Made by a program: the position numbers and the translations under genes. Positions 36,606 to 47,429 of a DNA stretch of 64,000 nt are shown piece by piece. The notes beneath the pieces were generated by a model. It had not been told where the DNA came from. It searched no databases and was given only the letters and a program-made list of their open reading frames with translations. Within the stretch, counting starts at the first letter, position 1. Every line of letters begins with the position of its first letter. Source of the DNA: Serinus canaria. Taxonomy: Eukaryota; Chordata; Aves; Passeriformes; Fringillidae. The DNA lies in assembly GCF_022539315.1 (NCBI RefSeq), contig NC_066316.1:97458179-97522178 (forward strand). The letters are read 5' to 3'.

Positions 36606-39494
36606 TTGCCCTTCAGCCTGGAAACCAAAGGCAAGATGGGCAAGCTCTGCTGTGTGGGGACTGATCATTTCATCCTTCTCACCCTTCAGAACAAAAGGAA
36701 TTGACGCACTAACTGATCTGACATTTGCTTTGGTGGTTTTTGTTTTTTTTTTTTTTTTAATTCCATGCATTCTCTAAATAATGGGAACAACGGGGCTTTG
36801 CACCTGGGAAGGCCGTTGTGCATTTCTCTCCGATAGGCAGGATATCAGGGTTAGCTAAATATGAGTTCAGCTGTGGGACTGACTCACTGCTTGTTCCTGG
36901 AACTGTCTGAAGGAGGGGAGGATGCTGTGGGCAGGCTCTAACTGTATCATCTGGGTTAGGGCCGGTAGCAGATGGTCCTAAAAACATACTTCCATGTGGG
37001 TTTAAAATAGCACAGCACCCACAATCAGCTGAATGGGGAAATGTGAAAAAGGCTTGTCACACAAGGAATGCTGCTGTGAAGATCTGCAGTCAGGAGGGGA
37101 TCCAAAGTTTCACCAGCCCTCACAGCACAGAAGTGCCCAAGGCTGTCTCCTCGCACACATTGCCTCACACCACTGCCATGTCCCACCAGCACGGGCAGGG
37201 GGATTCTGGCCTTCCCATCATATTTCAGGCAAGAGAACAAACTTTATCCCCCCACCACAAAATAAAAGGAGAAAACTTTCTCTTACAGCAGCTTTTCTAG
37301 TTAAGCAGCACTCCCTGTCCACTACATAAGCTTAAGCCCAAAAAATTGCACAGGAAAAAAACAAAAGAATTGCTTGTCCTTTGTGAGTCAACCTACTGTA
37401 GTGCTGGTCAGCAGCGACAGCCCTAAATACTCTGAGTCTATAGTTACATCCTGCTGGCTGCTCTGATGCCACACACGGAGTAAAAGAGGTGGTGACAGGG
37501 GAGGAATTGGCAGAGGGCTCCGAGGCGTCAAGCAGGCGGCTCTCCGGAAGAGGCAGCTGAACTACCCCGGGCTCAGCAGGGAGCAGCCCAGGCAGCCTCA
37601 GACAGATGCCCCAGTGCAGCCTTAGGTGAGTGTCCACACCACGCTGCAGCCCAAGGAGAGTGTCCAGCCGGCCGTGGGAGGCACAGCAGCGCAGGGACCA
37701 CTGCAGGGAGCACTGCAGGGCTGCCCTCTGCCTTGCCCCAGCCCACCTGAGGTGGACTTCATTCAGCCAGCAGTGGCTGTCCACACCTGGGAGGTGCACA
37801 TTTCCTCAGACCCCTCTACAACCAGCACAAAGAGTCCTTCTTGCATGCCTCCTGGACTGTGCCAGCTGATGTCTTCTGCTCGAAGAGTGATGGGGTGACT
37901 TGCTTGTCAATGCTCAGGTTAACTCCTGTGCCTGAGGGAGTGGGATGAAGTGAAAACTGAGGAACTGCATTGCTATTGTGTGCCTGACTTTCTTAGGCTG
38001 AGGTGAAAATGATGATGCTGCGGAGAAAATAACACCCTTCCATTCCCCCAGCCCTCCCCCTGTCCTCCCTGATTTGAGGGCTGTTACTGACAAAAGAACC
38101 TGATTCCTCTTCATTTCTCCATATTTGTGTCTCAGTAGGTATGCAAATACACCAGCAAAGGTTTCTTGCTCTTTCCCCTCTTCTCCACCTCCTGCCTTTT
38201 TGCCATGCAAGCACCAAGAGCAATCTGGCCTGTAACCTTTAGAGGAAGAGAAATATCACAGGCACATCTGTTTTTACAGCTAATTGGCCACAGTTTTTGA
38301 AACGGGCAGAAGTAACACAGATGAACTTAAAGAGTTCCCTGAGAAGCCCTGGCTACTGTGGGGGCCTGGCTTTAGCTCCTAGAGCAGTTCATAGCACATC
38401 CCACCGAGGCCAGAAAAACACATCAAGGTTTGCTTATGACTGCACCAACTCCTGGTGGAAACATGTCCAGCCCCCTTTGCTCACCTGGAACTTGCATGAG
38501 TACACAGCAGTGCGTTTGGTCCTCAGTTTGAAACACACTTCAAAAGCAAAGATTTTCCTAGGTGTTACCTCAGTCTTAAAAAGTAAACACCTTGCACTAA
38601 ACAACACTAAACACCTTGGTGTCTACACCTTGCACTTAGTTTTCAACATCTCCTCTAAACTGCTTTTAGCACTGCAAGAAAGCATTTCAGAATGCGTTTT
38701 TTAAAAAAATATTTTCTGTCTTTCACTTCACTGGGTTTTTATCAGCACAGAACTATTAGTACAGCACTGGGTTGTTACGCACTTAGCCAATACAATAAAG
38801 GCTGTAGCAAGAGATGTTTTAGATTATTTTATTACTGCCAATAGATGCAGAGAAAGTGCTCATTTGGGCAGAGTGGGCTGAGGGGAGGAAAGGCTGTTCT
38901 GGTTTTTGCTGCAGCCTTCACTCATTACTTTTTCCAGAAAGCATTAAGCTTCCCGCCTGCACTTGCAGTTCACATCCCACAATTTTATCTAGGCTGAGCA
39001 ATTTTAAGAGATTGGAAAGCTATTTGAGTTCACACAGGGTTGCCCTTTTCACCCATGTCTTCACATTTTGGTTCTAGCCAGCAGCAGTAAAGGAGCTTCC
39101 CTCCAAACTCATCTCTACCTGGCCCTACAAAACAGACACAGTCCTGCAGAAATGGTCACTTCTTCTGTTTAAACTAGAGTTGCACAAATTGGTCAGGGCA
39201 CTTTCTAAATGTAGAAAAAGACACAAAGGCACAGTCTTAAAATATCTGAATAGCACTACTGTTTCTGCCTCCAAGTACACACAGAAGAAATTCTCCAGAA
39301 TCAATAAGATAATCTTTTCCCTTATTGCTCATGCAAACTACATGCCCCTTTGACTGGAAATGATCACTTCCCAGGGATCTTGCTTAATTTTACTGACACT
39401 CCGTCTCTTCCCGAGAATTCAACATACAATAGTGAAATAGTGAGCCTAACACATGCTGCAGTCTGAGTACATAATATTTTGCAATAAATGTAAA
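36606..39494. other. Unique noncoding sequence with a GC-rich stretch
   Basis: A T run lies at 36741-36760. The stretch 37495-37700 is GC-rich with about ten CpGs (for example ccgaggcg, gcggctctccgg, ccccggg, gccggccg), a weaker island than the one at 36440. A 155-codon minus frame at 37332-37799 overlaps it but resembles no known protein. Near 38585-38635 a CACCTTG-containing word recurs three times. No gene is supported. Confidence 0.45.
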
Positions 39495-39499
39495 TTATA

Positions 39500-39542
<43 letters not shown>
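39495..39542. repeat. (AT)n microsatellite
   Basis: About 48 bp of alternating TA with one slip (ATTA) near 39505. It is self-complementary and so cruciform-prone. Confidence 0.95.
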
Positions 39543-39546
<4 letters not shown>

Positions 39547-42500
39547 CAGAAAGAGAATGACTGTGAGAAAGAGCAACCCTACCTACTTCCCATTCATGTT
39601 ATGCAAACACCTTTCACATGTGTCTTTGCTCACTGAATGCAAACAGTGAGTATGCATACAGCTATGCCCACAAAGCACATATTCCTCATTAAAACCCATG
39701 CAATACATTTGTATCTGATTGACTTTTAAATCCTTCATCTTCCCACAACTACATCTTCCCCAAATCTAGTGGTCCAAATCCTGTTCACTTCTTCAGGCAG
39801 TCTGTTGCAGTCAGGGTCTTCTGCCTCCATTAGTGGAAAGCATCCTTGCATCCCTGGGAATGTTACTGGATTGAACACCAGGAGTAGCCACATCCAGTTT
39901 TACACCATCAGCAACAAGGTGAAGAGGTGATACATGGAGTTTGGTATCATGCAAGGGGAAGAGACTGTGCCTTCCAACAAGGCAATATTTTTATGGAAAA
40001 TTAAGGCACACAAGGACATTAACATGCTTCATTTTCACACAGGGGAAAGTTTTTCTCAGATTATTTTTAGAAAGATTTACTGGTTTTAATTTTGGTAGTC
40101 GGATCCTAAAAAAGGAAGCATGGCACATGGCCTCTTAAAAAGTTGCAAAACCCACTCTCAATAAAATTTAATATGCCCTGACTTGGCTTTCCTTTAATGT
40201 GCACTGTGTGAAGTACAGTGGTATAACATTTTTAGCATCAATCATTTCAGCACACTTCTGAGTAATGTGACTACCTCACACCTCTGCAGATAGGACGTTT
40301 ATTCAACAGTGCGACTTTTCTCTGCACTATGTGCATGTCTACACACCCACAAACCTATCACTGGCAGCTCTCCCTTGCTCTCCAACACTACTGCCCAGTG
40401 GAGGAGTCACTGAGTGCACGGAGATCAAGAGAACTGTGCTGACACAAACTCACTTTAGCAGACCAGGTTGTCATCCCAGCAGAACAGGAGCTCTGGTGAG
40501 TCCATGATACCACGTTCTCTCAGCACTGTTGTGCCTGTTTGTACATCTAGGTAAATTTCCCACCCACTAATCCTTGATGGAACAAAAGTGGCCCAATCTG
40601 CTGCTGCAGTGAACTGATGGAGCCCTGTGTAATTTGACAGAGCTGTAACACATTTCACCCACTAAATGGTTGGCTCCAGGAAAGAATTTTGCTGCCATCG
40701 TTATTATGTGAAAGCAGTACTACTATAGATTGTATTATTTATTGCATATTTATGTCACTGGTGCAGTCAGGAGAGCGCAGCATAAAATGAGGAGGAGCAG
40801 GGCCACCCAGCTCACCAAGTTCAGTCCCTCCAAAATCATATAAATAGATGTTCTCCCAGAATGGCCTGTAAACACTGTGAATATTTTCACTGTCACACCC
40901 ACACCCCCACGCCCCACCTGAAATAGATAAAAAGTGTAGCGTACAACATGGGAGCATGAGACATGAAAGTGTCCATGTTCTAGGCCCCAGAAGTAACAGA
41001 GAATTTCCTCCCATCCCCTAAAAGAGTCCATTCAGGTACCACCATATATCCTGGATGCCACAAGGAGCTTTGGCTTTGTGAAGTTAAAATGTGCACAACA
41101 GAGGAGTCCTCCCATCAGGGGTGATTATTTATTCAAGTTGATACTGACTGGTAACATTTTGGCTAATAACATTGACTTCCTTGAACTGCAAACCAAACTT
41201 TCTACAGGGTGGGTTAAATACCAAGACTGTACAGAAGAGGACTTCAGGAAGAAGCCCTTGTTACTCAGTATGTCCCCTTGTTAGTCTTTTTAGTCAGCAT
41301 GTCACTGCATAACACATAAAGACCATATTCCCCATAGGCAAAGCTATAAAGTAGCAAAGTGAAAACCACTGCTGATTTAAAGCAAGAATCCCCATTTTCC
41401 TAAAGCTAGTTTTTCTCTAGGAAACACTTCCCATAAAACACAGAGACTCAGCACATTTGGGTTTTTTAACAGGGACAATCAGATCAGCTCAGCTTTGAAC
41501 CTCTTGTGTGAGATATTCACTAAGGTTTTCAAAGGAACAGGTCGATTTTAAAGCAGAATTAGACACTTCGTATGTAATGATCTGGTTATCACCTAAGACT
41601 GATTTTCAAAAATAGAATATGAAGTGGCCACAGGACATGGTTAAAAGGAAGTTCATAGAAAGAGAGCATGTGAAATCTACAGCCAAAATACATATGGCCT
41701 AATTTAAAAACGGGATTAAAGGAAATTCACAAAGTCATTTGGCTGCCAGATGTAATTAGTATATTTAATATGTGAGATCACCTGAATTTACTTCTACTTG
41801 TTTTGTGTCCCATTAGGAGTTTCACAGGAGCAGTAATATGATTGAATGGCCCCTGTGAGGGATGAAGCTTAGGCTGCTTTGAAACAAATTGAATTAATTT
41901 GAAATGATTCTTTCCAGGTATGACATTCTTGGAAACAGATGTGGGGATAAGGAGGGAGGGCATCAAAAGTCCAGATATATAGACCTAAATCTGTACCCAC
42001 CTTTTTCTATAAACACTGGCACCTTTTTAAATATTTCCAGAAATATTGTAATGCTTGAAAGCCTGTTCACATAAGATTACAATTGATGACACTCCCCAGA
42101 ATTCAGTTACCATTTGAGATACTACAGTGACAAGGGTCCTCACACAAATTTTCCATCTCTATCACTTCTCTAAAATGGGAAAGTTGTGGGGATTGGATCA
42201 TGCAACCTTTTTTTGTAGGATGTTAAAAGAGTAAATTTATACCCAGATGTTTCATGGTGAGTGAAACAGGCCAGATTCCAGTTCACTGGCTGAGACAAGG
42301 CCATCGTGGAGGAAAGGGAGCCTTATTTTGAGTGGCATTCACAGCCTTTCCACTAGACTTCACTATTGTTGATTGATTTTACATGGAAGTCACTCAGGGG
42401 TTTACATTGTTGAATAGCAGTGCAAAGTCCTAAATAGGATAGAGCAGATTTATACTGTTTCCCAAACAAATGGTATCATAAATGCTTTAAATAGTACAGT

Positions 42501-43784
42501 TACACAGCTAAAATACTATATACCAACAGAGGAGGTGGAGGTAAGGGCAATAAGGATAGTGTCAGGGGAAAAAATGTTCTGAGACTCAGAACATCTAAAA
42601 TTTACACCCAACTCTGTAAGCTACGAGTGCTCAGCTCGACTGAAAACAAGCCCATGCATATGCATTCTCATTTTAACCTACAAAAACATTTCAAAATCCA
42701 GGCCCTGATCTGGCAAGATGCTGAATGTTTTCCTTTTCATCAGACAAGCCTCTAAAAGAGATACTGAAGCATGCATACTGCAAGAGCCGAAGCGCAGCCA
42801 CAAAGGCTAATTTACCCAGCCAAAAAGCAGTCATTGCTGCCACTGCTATGCAGACATACCCACTGCCTTCAGCAAAACTTTAGTGAAGACTGAGGGCACT
42901 TGTCACTTCACAGGGAGCACTCAGTGTCTTCCAGGCTCACATTGGGTCTACATATGGATGAGCCGAATATTTTTCACTACAAACACTCTTCCCCTTCCAG
43001 GCCTCCTTCGCTTTCAGTTCTGAAGGGTGAATTCATTGAAAACATCTGCACTACTAGAAACATTCTGTGCTTTTTCCAAACCTCATCCCCATGGTGGCTC
43101 TGTAGTAATGGAGAATAGACAGAGCTGCATAACACAAGCCTGCAAGCAACGAACTACTGTAGGGAGAGGATACCAAATACTGGAGCTTTGCCTCCAGTAC
43201 CTAGCCACTACCTAGGTTCTGCTCACCTTCTGCCCTCTGCCATACAGCCAAAAAGCTTCCACAGCAGCTGGCACATGCCATCACACCACTCTTATCTCCA
43301 TGATATGGAACACAGCTTAAACAAATCCCACTTAGCAGTGTGTCATGTTACCTTCTACACACCTAGGAGTTGCTGCATGCTTCCCTTGGTATCAATGCCA
43401 GTTCTGGAATTGGTTTTTGGATATTTTACATAATTGCTATCTCTTCTTCTTTATCATTTTTCCCAATTTTCTTTAACTTTTCAGACTTGCAGCAGTAAAG
43501 AAAGGGCTTTATATCCCGGTCACAACAGCATGGTAGAGGCATAAATGAGACTGATCCTGTGTCATTCACAAGCAGCAGCAATGAACTGGGCTAAGACTGC
43601 CAGAGCATGTTTATGGCAGCAAACTTTAATGAGCCACATGAAATCTTCAAACAAGGGAAAGGAAAAGCTGTATTTTTGTTTGGGGAATAAGGGATGTGGA
43701 CCAGCCTTCAGCAGGCCTACCAGGAAGGCATGTGTAAGGGCTTGCGTGGCCATCTGTTTCTCCTCCTCATCAGCACTCCAGTGC
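39543..43784. other. Unique noncoding sequence
   Basis: No gene, RNA or interspersed repeat recognised. Around 41690-41770 the sequence has a CNE-like texture with several ATTA cores. A weak MIR-like word (ctctaaaatgggaaagttgtgggga, read in pieces) lies near 42169-42193 but is too short to call. Confidence 0.5.
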
Positions 43785-44485
43785 CAGCTGCCTCTGTGGC
43801 TGAGCCGTCCCACGAGCAGGTCCCCTGCCCGGTTCTGTGCTGCCTCTGTCTACTCGTCACTAATCCCACATAGCTCTATAAGCAGCTTCCTACCGGCCCT
43901 GTTTGGCCCCACCCCGCTGTAAACCCCATATAAATCACAGGGGGAAGCTGGTGTATCCGCGGTGGTGCCTGCTCACAATGCTGCTCCTTTCCCTGAGCAG
44001 TGGCTGAGGCACACGGGTCGGTGCTGCGCTCGCTTTGCTTCCCGCGTTCTTCAGCCGGCCGAACCTCCATTTCCTGCAGTGCCATAGAAGTGTGGTCCAA
44101 GCCTGAACAACCATGGGATTTATGTTTGCTGACCTAGCACCCACATCCCAGTGCTGCCATGCCCAAACTGCAATTAAAGCTGCAAAGGCAGCCCAGAAGT
44201 AGATACCCCGGATAGACAGGCAAGATAAGAACCTAATAGCAGATAGACAGGCTGATAGGCGAGTTTGAAAGCTGCAGCCACCTGGGAGCCATGCACGGTG
44301 ATGCAATCCAGCAGTGGCAGTTGCCAAAGTCGTTCTGACAGCAGAGGCCAAGGGTGGGCAGGGCGCCCGCAGGGGCGCCGGGGAGGGGAGCTGGGTCCAT
44401 CTGCGCGGAGGTGTGAAAACAGCAGAGCCACAGCCAGGCTCCCTTTGGGGCATCTCGCAGCGCTGGCAGCACAGCGCTCCACTAA
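43785..44485. promoter_or_regulatory. CpG-enriched region with TATA-like box (candidate promoter)
   Basis: GC-rich stretch with two CpG clusters: about eight CpGs at 44014-44061 plus CCGCGG at 43956-43961, and about nine at 44353-44478 (gggcgcccgcaggggcgccggg and following, read in pieces). A TATAAAT box lies at 43929-43935 on the + strand, about 25-30 bp upstream of the CCGCGG motif, a spacing that would suit a transcription start near 43960. A second TATAAG lies at 43877-43882. Frames of 172, 102 and 106 codons occur on the minus strand, but they overlap in different phases and are probably opened by GC content. No product is recognised. Confidence 0.35.
44201..44259 (+). promoter_or_regulatory. 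Cluster of five GATA cores
   Basis: GATA cores at 44202, 44211, 44224, 44242 and 44254 all lie on the + strand within 59 bp. The one at 44223-44229 (AGATAAG) is a full WGATAR site. GATAGACAGG occurs twice exactly (44211-44220 and 44242-44251, offset 31), so part of the cluster arose by local duplication. It lies between the two CpG clusters of the region, where a GATA-factor enhancer or promoter element would make sense. Binding is not shown. Confidence 0.4.
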
Positions 44486-47076
44486 GCCTTGTGCTCAGAG
44501 ACCATGAAAAACCGGGATTGAAAAAATATGTGTAACCTGGCTAAAGGACAGCAAGCTGCTGGGGGAACGGAAGGGGAAGGCAGGAGAGCGTGGTAGGCTG
44601 TGGATAGGCTGTGGATATCTGGAGGATACTGACCCCAGCAAGGGCGCGGATGCCAAGTAAGAGAGCAAGAAATCACCAAGGATGCTAAGTTTTGCATTAC
44701 TGCTCCCTGAATGAAATACTCGATTAAATTAGGAGAAGAACAACGAAACCCAGCCAGGCAGGACAGGCTGACAGATGCACTGGCACTACATCTCCTTTGC
44801 ATTCCAGGACCTCCGTAAGCAGGGCAACAGGGAGGAAGGCATGGGAGTTACTCCCACAGCTCACCCAAGGCATGGCAGCCAGACCTGGCCTTCTCAATTC
44901 ACTTGCAAAGGTGGAGAGGATCCATCTCTATTGTAATATCTTGCAGCCCAGGAGGCATGGTCACAGACCAACCATGAACACAATTCAGAACAAAACAATG
45001 ATGCCACTCCCCAAAGAATTACCCGTTGATCTAAGTGTATGAGAAGTAACAGCAACTGGATGTAGTGTCTCCACAAGGGACTTAGAAATTTACAGTGAGT
45101 TGCCACAGTACTTTCACTAGGTTTTCAGCCTTCTCTTTAGCTTTACTGCCTTCCAGCCAACAAATTAGTCTATACAAAAGCCAACATTGAATGCAATTTT
45201 CACTTTAACCTACATGTTGAACTTCAATGTCTTCAGGGAACCCAGGGTTAGAGAAGGACTGATATAGTTTGCAGGATGGGTTTATCTGCCCCATAATAAC
45301 TGTTGTTATTATAAGTATAATAATAGCAACTTCATAATTTAACTGTTTGTCTCCAAGTACAACAGCTATTTCCTAGCTAGTTCCCAAATACTGCTACCAG
45401 CACAGCAGGAGGTGCCTTTGTCACAGACCTCCACATCAAGATTAAGGATGGTGCAGGACTGACAACTGAACTGCAGTGAAAGTACTTGCTCTTGCTTCAG
45501 TGTTGAAGGATCTAGAAGGCCAATGCAGCAAAAGTAACATCATTATCAACAACACTGGCTTCCAGAACTTCCCTTCCCTGGGCTGTCAACTGAACTAGTT
45601 ATTACAAACTTCTGAATATCTCTTGGAGGAGTCAATAGTCTGTACAGCTTATTTCTTATTTTACTTTTAAGTGGTGATTTGTACTCTTATGAAATAGAGT
45701 ATGATCCAGGTGTCCTTGTGCTAGGTGCTGCAAAAAGTTTTTTGAGAATTTTTTTGCAAAGGGAACCTAAAAACTAAAACCAAAAATATTTAGGGGAAAA
45801 AATGAAATGGAGAGGAGATGTTCTACCACTGTATCAAACCTATATTCCTATTGAAGAACACATTCTCACTTGAAGAAGTGATTACAGAGTCTATTGGAGT
45901 TTCTGTGGATTTTACTGAGCACCACAAATATTAATTATTTAAAACACACAAGCTAAAACTTCCTGATCAAACACCCTAAACAATGTACAAATGTGGATTT
46001 GAGTGAGATATGAATTCTGACTGAATCCAGTCTCATGAAGGTCAATTCCATGTCATACAGCACAAAGCATAACTATAAGATTAAAGAGAACTGAAAATAA
46101 ATCATTGTTCTGCTTTGGTAATTTTCATTTACAGAGATGAAAAGTACAAATATTTATAAACAATATTCTTACAGGAATTGGAGGATATTTTTCCTTTTCA
46201 AATAATTACTATTTAAAGAAATGTTGAGCTCACTTAAAATGCAATGCAACATGTGAATATGCTTAGCTTTGTTGGAGAAAATAAATATTATTAAAAATAA
46301 AATTAGCATTGGAAAACCTCTGCTACTAATCCCAACCAATCCACCTGGCAAGCTTGAAGGCAAACATGCAAGCAAGTCTCAAATAATGCAATGATGCAAG
46401 ATGCAGAAGAATCTGCTTGCCTGGGTAAGATAGATGATCACTATTTAACACCACTAAGACAACACCTCCAGGCTCTTTTATTTCAGTACTGAGTTAACCT
46501 GACTCCATTTAGCTCACAAAGTGTGTTGGGACCAGATGATGATGAAGTCAGAGGCAAGATAACTGGAGATAAACTTTACAGATATTTCTGTTCCTAAAAT
46601 TACTTCCCTTTCTATACTCTGCTAGTGGCTCTGGCTCACAAGTTTCTTATTCCTTCTTAATAAAGTTGAAAACAATTCAACCAGCTGAGGATCAGATCCT
46701 AAACTTTTGTTACTCTGTTAGAGTAAAATTAATGGTGGTTTGAAAGCCTCCAGAAGGTCAGCAAGAGGTGCATGGAGCACGCTGTGACCTAGTGTTATAA
46801 GGAAGAAATTCCAGTCCCAGTTTCTTCAGCTACCTTAAGTTCAGAGATACAGAAGGAATCAGGCACCTGCAAAATGCAAATGAGGAAGGGTATGTGATGG
46901 ACTGCAGGGCATAGGTAGTTACTCAACAGTATAAACAATAAGTAAGAAGAAGAGCTTATGAGAACAGCAGTGGAAGGGGTCCTTTAGAAGTGCAAGGAAA
47001 TGCAGCTACAAACCCACTGAGCTATCAGTGCTGTCTGCATGCTTCTATGGTGAGTGTTATTTTGAGGAGGTGAGGA
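44486..47076. other. Unique noncoding sequence
   Basis: No gene recognised. A short direct duplication, taggctgtgga at 44594 and 44605 (period 11), is present. The rest is AT-rich unique sequence. Confidence 0.5.
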
Positions 47077-47310
47077 ATGCAAGGCAGGGGGTCTGCGGTC
47101 TATGGTTTGTTTTCCCATCAATACATATGTCTGACTTCGAGTAAAAGATTAACGAGACAGCTAGCAAATGTCCTCGGAGACAAATGGGCAAAAGGCTGTT
47201 TGTACATGTCAGTAGAGGGAGGGCTCATTCTCGTCTCTCAGTCTCTGAATGAATCTGCTAGGATGCACACCTGCACCAGGAAGACTTCCTTGACAAGGTA
47301 ACCCTTTCCT
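47077..47310. other. CNE-like block, possible small exon
   Basis: Non-repetitive, CpG-containing sequence that stands out from its surroundings (cttcgagtaaaagattaacg, then gctagcaaatgtcctcgg, then gacaaatgggcaaaaggc). A + frame of 74 codons spans 47077-47301 but gives no recognisable protein. A GTAACC at 47298 after 'ccttgacaag' could serve as a splice donor (AAG|GTAACC). I cannot tell a conserved regulatory element from a noncoding exon by inspection. Confidence 0.3.
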
Positions 47311-47413
47311 CTGCAGAACACATGAGCATGTCAGCATACAGCTTACCTTACACGTGCATTCTTTCAGTCAATGTGGTTTGGAAAGAACCTTACACCTACT
47401 TTTTTTCTGCATG

Positions 47414-47429
47414 TGACGTACGTACGTTA
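47414..47429. promoter_or_regulatory. CRE-like palindrome
   Basis: TGACGTACGTACGTTA contains a perfect 12-bp palindrome (ACGTACGTACGT, 47416-47427). Its left end starts with TGACGT, and its right end reads TAACGT on the minus strand. These are CRE/ATF-type half-site words. Three CpGs in 12 bp, in a CpG-poor region, is uncommon. Confidence 0.4.

Noticed and set aside
42165..42260. Further MIR-like remnant
   Set aside because: Only one short block resembles the consensus, and the expected neighbouring blocks are missing.
43935..44482. 172- and 102-codon minus frames in the CpG-rich region
   Set aside because: GC-rich sequence lacks stop codons in several phases at once, and the products look like no known family.
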